Of a DNA stretch of 64,000 nucleotides, positions 45,447 to 54,211 are shown piece after piece. The notes below the pieces were generated by a model that ran no database searches, was not told where the DNA came from, and saw only the letters and a list, made by a program, of their open reading frames with translations. Made by a program: the position numbers and the translations under genes. Position 1 is the first letter of the stretch. The number at the start of each line of letters is the position of its first letter. The DNA lies in assembly GCF_001456115.1 (NCBI RefSeq), contig NZ_CP013264.1:3056501-3120500 (forward strand), read 5' to 3'. The stretch is from Sphingobium baderi. GTDB lineage: Bacteria; Pseudomonadota; Alphaproteobacteria; Sphingomonadales; Sphingomonadaceae.

Positions 45447-46280
45447 TCAGTGTACGAAAACGATCGGCAGGCGCTGATGATCGATCAGTTCCCGCGTCAC
45501 GCCGCCAAGCACGAACTCGAGTGCGCGCGAACGCCCATAGCCACCGATCACGAGCACATCGGCTTTCTGCTCCACTGCGTAATTCTGAAGGACAGCCGAC
45601 GTATCCTTACCGGATGAGCTGATCGGACAAACGCCGCCGCTATGGCCATGTCGCGCGAAAAGGCGGGCGATCTGGACACCGCCCCGGTGCTCCCCGGATT
45701 CGACACCCGGATCATCGACAATCGCAACGTCGATACGGGCATCGGGTTCGGCCAGATTGAGAAGCGCCCTCGCGGCGCGGAACGATTCAAGTGATGCGTT
45801 CCAGCCCAATACGGCGTGATCGATGGGACCAGGATTCCAGGAGGCCGGCAAAATGACCGTCGGCACGCCCGTAAACAGAAGCGCCTCGGAGATACGGCGC
45901 CTCAAGCCATCCCTTTGCCAGCGCCCGACACCCGGAATCAGCGCGATATCCGCGTACTGGCCTTCAGCCTTCACGAGACCGGGTATCAGCCCGCTGGCCT
46001 CGAACACCGAGTGAACCTCTACTTCGATCGCGGTATTCCTGGTTCGTTCGCGAACGGCCGCCAGATGTTCGTCGCGCTGGTCCTCGGATACCGTGATGGC
46101 CTGCGCGAAAGCCATCGCATCAGCCGCCGCGGCGAATGCGAGATTTTCGGTCACGACGACGATCGTAAGCGCCGCTTCATGCATACCGGCATAGGCAAGC
46201 GCCTGATCAACGGCGGTCAGGGAATGCTCTGCACCGTCCACGACGACGAGCACATGTTTGATCTGTGAAATGCTGCTCAT
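45447..46280 (-). CDS. Tandem-domain universal stress protein
   Basis: 277 aa from ATG 46280 (weak ribosome site). N-terminal Usp domain starts IKHVLVVVDGAEHSL; the C-terminal one holds GGYGRSRALEFVLGGVTRELI with the ATP-binding glycines. It is 36 nt before the ADH and may be first in an operon, because 115 nt separate it from the next upstream gene. Paralogous to the Usp at 41019-41840. Confidence 0.9.
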   Translation of the reverse strand: MSSISQIKHVLVVVDGAEHSLTAVDQALAYAGMHEAALTIVVVTENLAFAAAADAMAFAQAITVSEDQRDEHLAAVRERTRNTAIEVEVHSVFEASGLIPGLVKAEGQYADIALIPGVGRWQRDGLRRRISEALLFTGVPTVILPASWNPGPIDHAVLGWNASLESFRAARALLNLAEPDARIDVAIVDDPGVESGEHRGGVQIARLFARHGHSGGVCPISSSGKDTSAVLQNYAVEQKADVLVIGGYGRSRALEFVLGGVTRELIDHQRLPIVFVH

Positions 46281-46395
46281 GATCGCATCATGGCCCCGGC
46301 CATTGATGACCGCACTCCGTAACTTTACAGAGGCACCGCGTGACGCGCACTCGCCCCTGGGGCCGTGAAGAGGGCGCTTCGCGGCGAGTGCATAC

Positions 46396-47403
46396 TCAAG
46401 CCTTCGCGTAGTTCGATGGCACCAGGACGGCCGCTCCAACAACGGCGCCACTGCGCAACCGCTCAAGCGCGACATTGGCTTGAGCCAGCGGAAAGACCGT
46501 CGTCACGGATTTGACGTTGGCTTTCTGCGCGATCTCGAAAAAGCTTGTGCCGTCTTCGCGGGTCAGATTAGCCACCGATGCAATGGTTCGCTCACCCCAG
46601 AGGTCAGCATAGGGGAACGACGGAATGTCGCTCATGTGGATCCCTGCGCAGATCACCCTGCCTCCCTTGTGGACTGCACGCAGCGCGCGCGGAACAAGAT
46701 CACCGACGGGGGCAAAGAGGATCGCCGCATCGAGTTCCACGGGCGGGTCATCCTCCGATGATCCGGCCCAGGCGCAGCCGAGTGATCGCGCAAAAGCCTG
46801 TCCCTCGTCGTCTCCCGCCCTGGTAAAGGCATAAACCGCCCGGCCCTGCCACAGCGCAATCTGGGCGATGATATGCGCGGCGGCGCCAAATCCGTAGAGA
46901 CCGATCCGCGTTCCCTCCCCCGCAGCGCGCAGGGACCGCCAGCCGATCAGCCCGGCGCACAGCAAGGGCGCGGCTTCTTCATTGGAAAAGGCGTCGGGTA
47001 TCCTGAAGCAGAAGCGAGCGTCCGCAACCGTATGGGTCGCATAACCGCCATCCCGGGTGCATCCCGTGAATGCGGGACTATCGCACAGATTTTCATGACC
47101 TGTTCGGCAATAGTCGCAATGGCCGCAGCTATGTCCGAGCCAGGGAACGCCGACGCGATCACCGATCGCGACATCGGCGACCCCTTCCCCCGCCGCAACA
47201 ACGATGCCGACAATTTCGTGCCCGGGAACGATGGGGAGGCGGGATTCGATCTCCCCATCGACGATATGCAGATCGGTTCGGCAGACGCCGCAAGCAGCGA
47301 CCTCGATGAGAAGCTCGCCTCGACCAGGCGTTGGAACCTGTCGCGCAACGAGCCGCAGCGGCGTGCCGACCGCTTCGAGCTGCATCGCGAACATCTCGGT
47401 CAT
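46396..47403 (-). CDS. Zinc-dependent alcohol dehydrogenase (AdhA-like)
   Basis: 335 aa from ATG 47403. Catalytic zinc ligands Cys in GVCRTDLHIVDGE and His in GHEIVG; structural zinc in CGHCDYCRTGHENLC. The coenzyme motif is GLYGFGAAAHI, and the segment LLCAGLIGWRSLRAAG is typical of adhA-type enzymes that are anaerobically induced in other Proteobacteria. It would regenerate NAD+ by aldehyde reduction. It follows the truncated hemoglobin by 31 nt. Confidence 0.88.
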   Translation of the reverse strand: MTEMFAMQLEAVGTPLRLVARQVPTPGRGELLIEVAACGVCRTDLHIVDGEIESRLPIVPGHEIVGIVVAAGEGVADVAIGDRVGVPWLGHSCGHCDYCRTGHENLCDSPAFTGCTRDGGYATHTVADARFCFRIPDAFSNEEAAPLLCAGLIGWRSLRAAGEGTRIGLYGFGAAAHIIAQIALWQGRAVYAFTRAGDDEGQAFARSLGCAWAGSSEDDPPVELDAAILFAPVGDLVPRALRAVHKGGRVICAGIHMSDIPSFPYADLWGERTIASVANLTREDGTSFFEIAQKANVKSVTTVFPLAQANVALERLRSGAVVGAAVLVPSNYAKA

Positions 47404-47434
47404 AGTGATTTCTTCGCCTGTTCGCGCCGCGGGG

Positions 47435-47845
47435 TCACGCTGCCGACGCGGCACGCGCCGCCATGCCCTGCGCCATGTTCGACAAGGCTTCGGCCATCTT
47501 GACGCCCAGGGCAGGATCTACCGTCGAATCAGCGATGGCGCGGCGCATCGCGTCACACCACTGATCCGCTGTCTCACCAGTGATCGGCAGGCGCGCATGG
47601 GCCGACATCATGCAAACGCCAGGGTGATCATCAAACCAATCTCGCGGTCCGCCCAGCCATGCGTTGAGAAAACCGGCAAGCGAAACGCGCATCGGCCCCA
47701 ACTCCGGGGCGTGTAGCGCACGCAACTCCCGATAGGCGTCCTCCTGATCCATCAGATCATAGAAGCGGTCTACGATATTCCGGACGACGACGGCCCCTCC
47801 AACCAGATCATAGGGCGCCTGCTGTTTCTGTTCCGCTGCTGTCAC
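47435..47845 (-). CDS. Group II truncated hemoglobin
   Basis: 136 aa, 2-on-2 globin fold. Group II marks: VRNIVDRFYDLMDQE, the Trp-containing WLGGPRDWFDDHPG loop and the proximal His in MSAHARLPITGETADQW. It binds oxygen or NO and may scavenge NO or deliver oxygen. It sits between the receiver protein and the ADH in the FixLJ block, consistent with low-oxygen induction. Confidence 0.92.
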   Translation of the reverse strand: MTAAEQKQQAPYDLVGGAVVVRNIVDRFYDLMDQEDAYRELRALHAPELGPMRVSLAGFLNAWLGGPRDWFDDHPGVCMMSAHARLPITGETADQWCDAMRRAIADSTVDPALGVKMAEALSNMAQGMAARAASAA

Positions 47846-47892
47846 ACGTTTCTCCTGTTATGCTGCGCACTCCCTTTTGGTCGAGCGTCGTT

Positions 47893-48300
47893 TCAAATGC
47901 GCTTTCCCACGCCCGTCAGCCTGGCAAGCGCGCCAGTCAGCGCATGTTCCCGCAGGGGCTTTTCCAGAACCTGGGCGAACCCCTGCGCCAAGGCACGCTC
48001 GGTCAGTTCGGCCGATGGGAACGCGGTGATGAGTATGGCTGGACCCGGCCAGCCACGTTCGCGCAGGCGGCAAAGCACCTCGATGCCATCGCTCTGCTCC
48101 AATCGAAAATCAGCAACGAAGCAGCAGGCATCCCCCGATAACGGATCGTCCAGAAGCGCCGCACCAGCCGCATAGGCCCGGACGTCAAAACCCTGCGCAC
48201 GAAAGAGAAGCTGCAGTGAACGGCGAACACCGGCGTCATCCTCGACCAGAAGAAGACGCGGGCGTTCCCGCAACGGGGCCGCAATATTCTCGCCTGACAT
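47893..48300 (-). CDS. Single-domain response regulator (receiver only)
   Basis: 135 aa from ATG 48300; an upstream ATG at 48324 adds eight residues. It is a CheY-like receiver: acidic pair in LLLVEDDAGVR, phosphoacceptor Asp in FVADFRL, Thr in ILITAF and Lys in EKPL. It has no output domain and a cysteine pair right before the Asp strand (GDACCF). In Caulobacter a receiver protein, FixT, inhibits FixL and binds an iron-sulfur cluster; whether this one does the same is only a suggestion. It lies 86 nt after fixJ. Confidence 0.85.
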   Translation of the reverse strand: MSGENIAAPLRERPRLLLVEDDAGVRRSLQLLFRAQGFDVRAYAAGAALLDDPLSGDACCFVADFRLEQSDGIEVLCRLRERGWPGPAILITAFPSAELTERALAQGFAQVLEKPLREHALTGALARLTGVGKRI

Positions 48301-48386
48301 CTCACACCATCGGCCCAGCGGCATTGCTGGTCCCTCGGACGATGTCAGGAAACGATCCCCGGGTCGCTACGTAAGTGTCCCGATCC

Positions 48387-49001
48387 TCAGCCCGTGATCC
48401 CCGCGGAAAACGCGATACGGAGCGCCTCCGACAGGCTGCGAACGCCCAGCTTGGTCATGAGGTTGGCGCGATGCACCTCTACGGTGCGCGGCGAAATCCC
48501 AAGATCATAAGCGATCGTCTTGTTTGGCAGTCCTCGCGCAAGCCCCTTGAGCACATCCTGTTCGCGCCCGGACAGAGCGGCGATGCGGATCGTTGCGTCG
48601 GCGGCGCGGGTTGCCCTGCCTTCAACGTCGGCAAGCCGTTCGAAGGCACTTTCAATAGCCGCGAGCAACACCGCCTTCTCGAACGGTTTCTCGATGAAGT
48701 CGACTGCGCCGGCCTTCATCGCGCTTACAGCGATCGACACATCGCCATGCCCGGTCAGGATGATGACGGGCATCGCGATACCGCGTTCGTTCAATTCCTT
48801 TTGGACTTCGAGCCCATCCATCTGAGGCATACGCACATCGAGGAGAATGCAGCCCTCGGCCGCGTTCCTCACGTCTTTCAGAAATTCAACACCGGAGGAC
48901 CAGGTTTCGACCGAGAAACCTGATTTCTTGAGCATGAAACCGGCAGATCGACGGATTGCATCTTCATCGTCGACGATGTGGACGATCCGCTTATCCTCCA
49001 T
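48387..49001 (-). CDS. fixJ: FixJ-type response regulator
   Basis: 204 aa from ATG 49001 (GGAG seven bases upstream); a longer frame to 49280 lies within fixL and is not used. The receiver has phosphoacceptor Asp55 in [13 protein letters not shown] and the KP pair in FIEKPF; the LuxR-type HTH at the C-terminus contains [36 protein letters not shown]. It is activated by FixL when oxygen falls. It overlaps the fixL stop by 11 nt. No fixK-like gene is in the window, so FixJ may act directly. Confidence 0.94.
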   Translation of the reverse strand: MEDKRIVHIVDDEDAIRRSAGFMLKKSGFSVETWSSGVEFLKDVRNAAEGCILLDVRMPQMDGLEVQKELNERGIAMPVIILTGHGDVSIAVSAMKAGAVDFIEKPFEKAVLLAAIESAFERLADVEGRATRAADATIRIAALSGREQDVLKGLARGLPNKTIAYDLGISPRTVEVHRANLMTKLGVRSLSEALRIAFSAGITG

Positions 49002-50814
49002 AAGATTGCTCCCTATCTGCCCTGACCAGTGTGAAATGGAATTGCGTGCCGCCCCCTTCCGCAGGCTCCATCCAGATGCGCCCGCCATTGGCTTCGACAA
49101 TCGTTCGACAAATCGAGAGACCCAACCCCATGCCGTCCGACTTGGTGCTGACAAAGGCCTTGAAGAGCTGGGCAGCGACCTCGGGGGCCATTCCCGTGCC
49201 GGTATCGGACACCGTGACACGCACAAAACCCGCCTGGTCGGGACCGGTGCGGATGGTGAGCACAGGCCTGGCGCGCGCATTCATGGCCTCGACCGCATTG
49301 CGGATCAAGTTCACGAGGACCTGCTGGATCTGGACCTTATCGACGAGGACCGTCGCAGCTTCGTGATCGATGTCCATGCGGGTTTCGATCGATTTCTCGC
49401 CCGCGCCCATCAGGCCGAAGGCAGCCGCTTCGTTAATGAGGTTGGGCAAGTTCTCGACAGTCTTCTCGACCTCCCCCCTGGCAACGAAATCACGCAAACG
49501 GCGCACGATATGACCCGCGCGCATCGCTTCCCCCGCGGCGTCTGTCAGCGCCTCCCGGATGTCGGGCAGATCATCGGGATCTGGCTGGTCGAGCAGGTCC
49601 CGGACCGCTTCGAGATAGTTGGCTACGGCGGTGATCGGCTGATTCAGCTCATGGGCGAGCGTCGACGCCATCGTCCCCATCGCGCTGACGCGCGCGACGT
49701 GGATCAGTTCGGATTGAAGCTGCTCTAGCCGCTCCTGTGTCCTTTGGCGATCCGTCAGATCGCGAATGAAGCCGGTGAACAGCCGCTGGCTCTCGCCGGC
49801 CGCTTCTCCAACCGACAACTCCATCGGGAAGGTCGTCCCATCCTTTCGCAGTGCAAAAACCACGCGTCCGATCCCGATGATGCGCCTCTCTCCTGTACGC
49901 AGATAGCGCTCGAGAAAACCGTCATGGCGTTCGCGATAAGGCGAGGGCATCAACATGCTGACATTGGAACCCAGGACTTCCTCCTGAGTGTAACCGAACA
50001 AACGCTCGGCCGCCGTGCTGAACGACACCATCGTGCCGCCTTCATCGATGACGATCATTGCATCGGGGACCGTCGACAAAATCGAACGAAGATGCGCTTC
50101 ACTGTTGCGAAGAGAGCTCAGCGTTGCTCGCTGGTCGGTGATGTCGTGGACAATTGTCGCGAAACCGCCCAACGATCCGTCGGGTTTTTTCAACGCGGTG
50201 ATGGAAATGTGAGCCAGAAACTCACTGCCATCCTTACGAATCTGCCACTCGTCGATCTCGATCTTGCCACGGTGTTGTGCTTCGGCAAGCAAGGACGTCG
50301 GCTTGCCGCTGGCGACGACATCGGCCGGATAAAACCGATCTGTAAGCTGGCCGGCCATCTCGGCCTCTGTCCAGCCTTTCAGACGCTCGGCGCCCCCGTT
50401 CCAGATCGTGACCCGTCCTTCAGCATCGAGCATATAGATCGCATAATCTTCCGCCCCATCGATGAGCAGGTTCAGTTCTGCGGCCAGCATCCTCGTCCCG
50501 TCCGCGAGATCGCGAGCGCGTGAGAGAGTACGATGGTGATTCCGCCAAAGCAGAGCCATGGCGGCGAGAAACAGGAACAGGGCAACCCACTGTTCTGCCA
50601 CGGTCGGCCAACCGTCAACGATTGCGAGCGTCGTAAGGGTAACGAGCGTGACGCCCGCCAACACCACGATATCCGGCCTGAGCGCCACGAGCACCATACC
50701 GGCCACGCCGAGAGAGACGAAATAATGAACGCTCTCGTCGATCTGCCGGCCAAGCTGCCATCGTGTGACCACCGCGATGACGGCGATAGCCAGTCCCGCA
50801 AGGGACGCGGTCAA
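48991..50814 (-). CDS. fixL: Oxygen-sensing histidine kinase FixL
   Basis: 607 aa from a TTG. Three or so N-terminal membrane segments (1 to 90), PAS 1 (about 115-225), heme-PAS 2 (about 240-350), HisKA and HATPase domains. His297 in [12 protein letters not shown] and Arg317 in [10 protein letters not shown] align with the heme ligand and oxygen-interacting Arg of rhizobial FixL. Phospho-His388 is in LAHELNQPI; the ATPase has NAVEA, DTGTGM and GMGLGL. The open frame continues upstream to about 50924 with no ATG, GTG or TTG carrying a site, so the start is uncertain. Confidence 0.92.
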   Translation of the reverse strand: MTASLAGLAIAVIAVVTRWQLGRQIDESVHYFVSLGVAGMVLVALRPDIVVLAGVTLVTLTTLAIVDGWPTVAEQWVALFLFLAAMALLWRNHHRTLSRARDLADGTRMLAAELNLLIDGAEDYAIYMLDAEGRVTIWNGGAERLKGWTEAEMAGQLTDRFYPADVVASGKPTSLLAEAQHRGKIEIDEWQIRKDGSEFLAHISITALKKPDGSLGGFATIVHDITDQRATLSSLRNSEAHLRSILSTVPDAMIVIDEGGTMVSFSTAAERLFGYTQEEVLGSNVSMLMPSPYRERHDGFLERYLRTGERRIIGIGRVVFALRKDGTTFPMELSVGEAAGESQRLFTGFIRDLTDRQRTQERLEQLQSELIHVARVSAMGTMASTLAHELNQPITAVANYLEAVRDLLDQPDPDDLPDIREALTDAAGEAMRAGHIVRRLRDFVARGEVEKTVENLPNLINEAAAFGLMGAGEKSIETRMDIDHEAATVLVDKVQIQQVLVNLIRNAVEAMNARARPVLTIRTGPDQAGFVRVTVSDTGTGMAPEVAAQLFKAFVSTKSDGMGLGLSICRTIVEANGGRIWMEPAEGGGTQFHFTLVRADREQSYGG

Positions 50815-50928
50815 AAGCCGGGCATGGATCGAACGGTCAACCAGTGGCGCAATGGCACCCGCTTGCCATGAATGGAGGAATTTCCCGGATCGCGGAGCGG
50901 TTTTAATGATGACTCTGCCTCTTCGTCG

Positions 50929-51132
50929 TCAGAAGGAAGCAGCAAGCGCTGATACCCCTTTCTGTCTCAAGCCTATCAACAGCGCCTCGTGCGATCCATT
51001 AAAATTGGCAACCATCTCAACGATGATGTTACTTGCTTTGGAGTTCAGCGCTGGAAACATGTCCAGACCGTCGCATCCACGAGCTTCAAACCGTCGGCGT
51101 TCTTTAGGCCGGGCTCTTCGGATTGTCATCAT
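50929..51132 (-). CDS. Possible small hypothetical protein
   Basis: 67 aa, basic N-terminus (MTIRRARPKERRRFEARG) and an amphipathic helix region (NIIVEMVANFNGSHEALLIGLRQ). No recognised domain. No good ribosome site lies before the two ATG codons at 51132 and 51129. Codon choice is less GC-rich than in flanking genes, which may mean recent arrival or no coding function. It lies in the 540-nt gap between fixL and hsp20; the remaining 51133-51354 part probably holds the hsp20 promoter and shows nothing else. Confidence 0.3.
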   Translation of the reverse strand: MMTIRRARPKERRRFEARGCDGLDMFPALNSKASNIIVEMVANFNGSHEALLIGLRQKGVSALAASF

Positions 51133-51354
51133 CCGTGCGACTTGCGCGCTGCTACCTGAACCAATGGACCCGCGGGTCCATTGTGAGATGGTGAGCGCCC
51201 CAAACGCCCCTCAGTAACTTTCCGGATAGAGCCCACCCAGGCAACCGCATAGCCTCCTCCTCGCTCGAGGGCCGGATCGCTGTTGGCCTGATTCATCGGC
51301 CATCCCCCCCCGCCCAATCCGGACCTCGAGCATTCATTTCGCAGGAGGTCCGCC

Positions 51355-51849
51355 ATGAATGATCAGGTTCCAGCGACCACGTCCAAGGCCAATCCGATCA
51401 GCCCAATTCTCGATCATCCGGTTGATTGGCTTCGCACGGAGATTGACCGCCTCTTCGAAGATTTTGGCCGCCCCGCCGCCAGTCTGTTCGGTGTCGGCAA
51501 TCGATCTTCAATCGCGCCAGTTCCGGCTGTTGAACTTGTCGATGAGGACAAGGCCTATCGCCTCACCGCCGAGCTCCCTGGCCTGTCCGATGATGATATC
51601 GATATCAGCGTCGCTGACGGTCTCCTGACGATAGCCGGCGAAAAGAAGGAGGAGACCGAACGCAAGGACAAGGGCTATGTATTCAGCGAACGGCGATATG
51701 GCTCCTTCCGGCGCCAGGTATCCTTGCCCAGCGACGTTGACCCGAACGCGATCACCGCTGCATTCAAGGATGGTGTCCTCACCGTCACACTGACCAAGGA
51801 TGAAAATGCGCCAGCGCGGAGTCGGAAGATCGAAATCGGGCAGGCATAG
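51355..51849 (+). CDS. Hsp20/alpha-crystallin small heat shock protein
   Basis: 164 aa, starting 6 nt after a strong AGGAGG. The alpha-crystallin domain (about 55-160) has AYRLTAELPGLSDDDIDISVADGLLTIAGEKKEE and the closing DGVLTVTLTKD. The usual C-terminal IxI/V anchor appears as KIEIGQA. It is an ATP-independent holdase. Its position 540 nt from the FixL start and beside the Usp/NdvB genes suggests control by FixLJ or hypoxia, as for HspX in the mycobacterial DosR regulon. Confidence 0.94.
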   Translation: MNDQVPATTSKANPISPILDHPVDWLRTEIDRLFEDFGRPAASLFGVGNRSSIAPVPAVELVDEDKAYRLTAELPGLSDDDIDISVADGLLTIAGEKKEETERKDKGYVFSERRYGSFRRQVSLPSDVDPNAITAAFKDGVLTVTLTKDENAPARSRKIEIGQA

Positions 51850-51853
51850 CAGT

Positions 51854-53410
51854 TTGCCGGAGGCTTCGACGGGACCTCGGCACCACGCAGACCCGCAAGC
51901 CGACGTCATAACCCTTCTCGAGGGACGAGCCTTCGGCTCTGGAGAGCCCATGCGTCGGATCGACACGCATGCGGCGCGTCTATTCCTCGTCGGCGATCGC
52001 GCATGGAAGCTCAAGCGTGCCGTCCAGTTCGACTATCTGGATTTTTCAACCGCCGATAGACGCCGCGCCGCCCTGGAAGCGGAGCTACGGCTTAATCGCA
52101 GGACCGCGCCGGAACTCTACCTGGCGGTTCGCCCGGTATCCAAGAATTCGGCGGGCTGCCTGAACCTCGATGGCGACGGAGAACCTGTCGATTGGCTTCT
52201 GGAGATGCGCCGCTTTCCCGATGACGCCTTGCTCGATCATGTGGCAACCCAAGGTGGCCTGACCGATGTGCTGATCACGCAGCTCGCAGACCGGATCAAG
52301 GCATTTCATGATGGCGCCGAGACGTGCCTGTCCGGATCGGGGCGCAGCCGTTTGGAAGCCGTCATTGCCGGGAATGATCGAAGCATGGCTCGATTCCCCG
52401 ACATTCTTCCCGCTCGGCTCGTGAGAGACCTGATCGACAGGCAAGTCGCCCTGCTGGCCCAGCACTCCGATCTGCTCGATTCACGTGCGCGAAGCGGGCG
52501 CGTGAGACATGGCCATGGCGATCTGCATCTGGGTAACATTGCCGTGATCGACGGGAGCCCCGTCCTGTTCGACTGCCTGGAATTCAGTCCCGAACTTGCG
52601 ACCGGCGATGTCCTTTACGACCTTGCGTTCCTACTCATGGATTTATGGGGCCGCGGCCTTCATTGCGAAGCGAATGCCCTGTTCAATCGCTATCTGGACA
52701 TTTCCCCTCAGGACGATGCCGGCGTGGCCCTTGTGCCGTTGTTTCTTTCGATCCGAGCCGGGATTCGCGCCCATACATCGGCCGCACAGGCGAGCGATGG
52801 TTCAGACGAAGCTCTGACCCAAAAGGCCAGCGCCTATCTGACGCTGGCGCGCGCAGTGCTCGAACCGGTGCCCGCGCGGCTCGTCGCCATTGGCGGGCTT
52901 TCCGGATCCGGCAAGTCCACAATAGCGAAACTGATCGGCCATTCCCTCGGCGAGGTTCCAGGCGCGCGTATTCTGAGATCCGATGTGCTGCGGAAGCGAC
53001 TTGCCGGCGTGCCGCCAGAATCGCCGCTTCCCAAAGACGCATATACCCTGTCCGCGAACGCAGCGATTTACACAGAGCTGAGACGGCTGGCGGGACACAT
53101 GCTTTACGCCGGGCATTCGGTGGTGGCCGACGCTGTCCATGCGAAGCCTGAAGAGCGCACGGAGATCCATCAGGTCGCACTGCGACGAGATGTGCGGTTC
53201 GATGGGATATGGCTCGACGCATCACCCGATATGCTGACGGCGAGGGTATCCGCCCGGACACATGACGCTTCCGACGCCAACGGCGCCGTTGTCGAATTGC
53301 AGACTCGCTATGATCTGGGTGAGATCGACTGGCACCGCGTCAACGCGGCGGATGACCGCAAGACGGTCGCAACGCAAGTCATGGACGTCCTGGATGTTCG
53401 CCATTTGTGA
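51854..53410 (+). CDS. APH-like/P-loop kinase fusion (Rv2004c-type)
   Basis: 518 aa from TTG 51854; the exact start is uncertain because the frame reads back into hsp20. The N-terminal half resembles an aminoglycoside phosphotransferase (HGHGDLHLGNIAVIDGSPVLFDCLEF is the catalytic loop). The C-terminal half is a P-loop kinase with Walker A GLSGSGKST. The same two domains in one protein occur in M. tuberculosis Rv2004c, a DosR-regulon member. Substrate is unknown. It follows hsp20 by a few nt and is likely co-transcribed. Confidence 0.86.
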   Translation: MPEASTGPRHHADPQADVITLLEGRAFGSGEPMRRIDTHAARLFLVGDRAWKLKRAVQFDYLDFSTADRRRAALEAELRLNRRTAPELYLAVRPVSKNSAGCLNLDGDGEPVDWLLEMRRFPDDALLDHVATQGGLTDVLITQLADRIKAFHDGAETCLSGSGRSRLEAVIAGNDRSMARFPDILPARLVRDLIDRQVALLAQHSDLLDSRARSGRVRHGHGDLHLGNIAVIDGSPVLFDCLEFSPELATGDVLYDLAFLLMDLWGRGLHCEANALFNRYLDISPQDDAGVALVPLFLSIRAGIRAHTSAAQASDGSDEALTQKASAYLTLARAVLEPVPARLVAIGGLSGSGKSTIAKLIGHSLGEVPGARILRSDVLRKRLAGVPPESPLPKDAYTLSANAAIYTELRRLAGHMLYAGHSVVADAVHAKPEERTEIHQVALRRDVRFDGIWLDASPDMLTARVSARTHDASDANGAVVELQTRYDLGEIDWHRVNAADDRKTVATQVMDVLDVRHL

Positions 53411-53482
53411 CGGGGAATGATGCAGGCCGCGCATGTCGCCCCAGCCGAAGGGATTCTCCATCCGGTGAGGTCGCGATGCCGA

Positions 53483-53809
53483 TCATTGTTCGGCGCGCGC
53501 GCAATCGATGCACAATGCTGCCTCCGGCCGTGCATCCAGCCGAGCCGGTGCAATCTGCGACCCACAACGAACGCATTCGCCATAGGTGCCCTTCGCAATT
53601 CGCTCCAGGGCACGATCGATCGAAGCGGCCTCCCGCACGATCAAGCTTGCCTCGGCTTCCAGACCCGCATCATCTTCGACTTCGACGGCCTGTTCCGATG
53701 AGTCCGCATTAAGGGGCTCAGCCAGATCCGCATTCACTCGCGTCAGCCGAGCGCGAAGTTCCGACAGTCGCTCTGTCAGGCGCTCTTCTATGGCGGCTGT
53801 GTCAGTCAC
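53483..53809 (-). CDS. TraR/DksA-family zinc-finger protein
   Basis: 108 aa. Helical N-terminus followed by a four-cysteine zinc finger in TYGECVRCGSQIAPARLDARPEAALCIDC (C-x2-C, 17 residues, C-x2-C). These proteins bind the secondary channel of RNA polymerase and change transcription with ppGpp. It is the intact relative of the decayed copy at 5345-5504. It follows the coiled-coil protein by 54 nt. Confidence 0.9.
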   Translation of the reverse strand: MTDTAAIEERLTERLSELRARLTRVNADLAEPLNADSSEQAVEVEDDAGLEAEASLIVREAASIDRALERIAKGTYGECVRCGSQIAPARLDARPEAALCIDCARAEQ

Positions 53810-53863
53810 GGAGATTCCTTCAGAACAGTAGGTACCGAAATCGGCTTGGGGTTCGGTGCAGAT

Positions 53864-54100
53864 TTATAGCGCCTTCTTCAGACGCAGGTAAGCCGAACGA
53901 AGTTCATCAGCGAGCACCTGGAGCGCGGCCTTGATGTTACCGCCGCTCTCCTGAAGGCGAGCTTCTGCAACGAAATGGTGCCATTTGGTTTCGAGCTCGT
54001 CCCACTCCTCGCGAGCTTCCATCGCGCCCAGATGCACCTGGACCTTGGCTTCGTCCCGGAGCTTGGCAAGATCAGCCTTAAGTTCTTCAATGGTGCTCAT
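53864..54100 (-). CDS. Small coiled-coil hypothetical protein
   Basis: 78 aa, almost wholly helical and charged (MSTIEELKADLAKLRDEAKVQVHLGAMEAREEWDE at the start), with heptad-like Leu spacing and a Trp-containing middle (WDELETKWHHF). No family recognised, although similar small proteins are often stress-induced. It starts 111 nt after the glucan synthase stop, so it may be read from the same transcript. Good start with AGCG-type spacing but only weak ribosome site. Confidence 0.75.
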   Translation of the reverse strand: MSTIEELKADLAKLRDEAKVQVHLGAMEAREEWDELETKWHHFVAEARLQESGGNIKAALQVLADELRSAYLRLKKAL

Positions 54101-54211
54101 CGGTCGCTCCCCGGCAACAAGGTGTTGAGAAGTGTTCCTGTAGCCGAGCCTGAAGCACTGGGCGCTACGTAAAGCACCGGATACACGTTGGCCCCGGTCC
54201 TGGATTGCTCT

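Noticed and set aside
48991..49280. Longer fixJ start at 49280
   Set aside because: The added part is a wrong-frame reading of the fixL ATPase domain; the ATG at 49001 has a good ribosome site.
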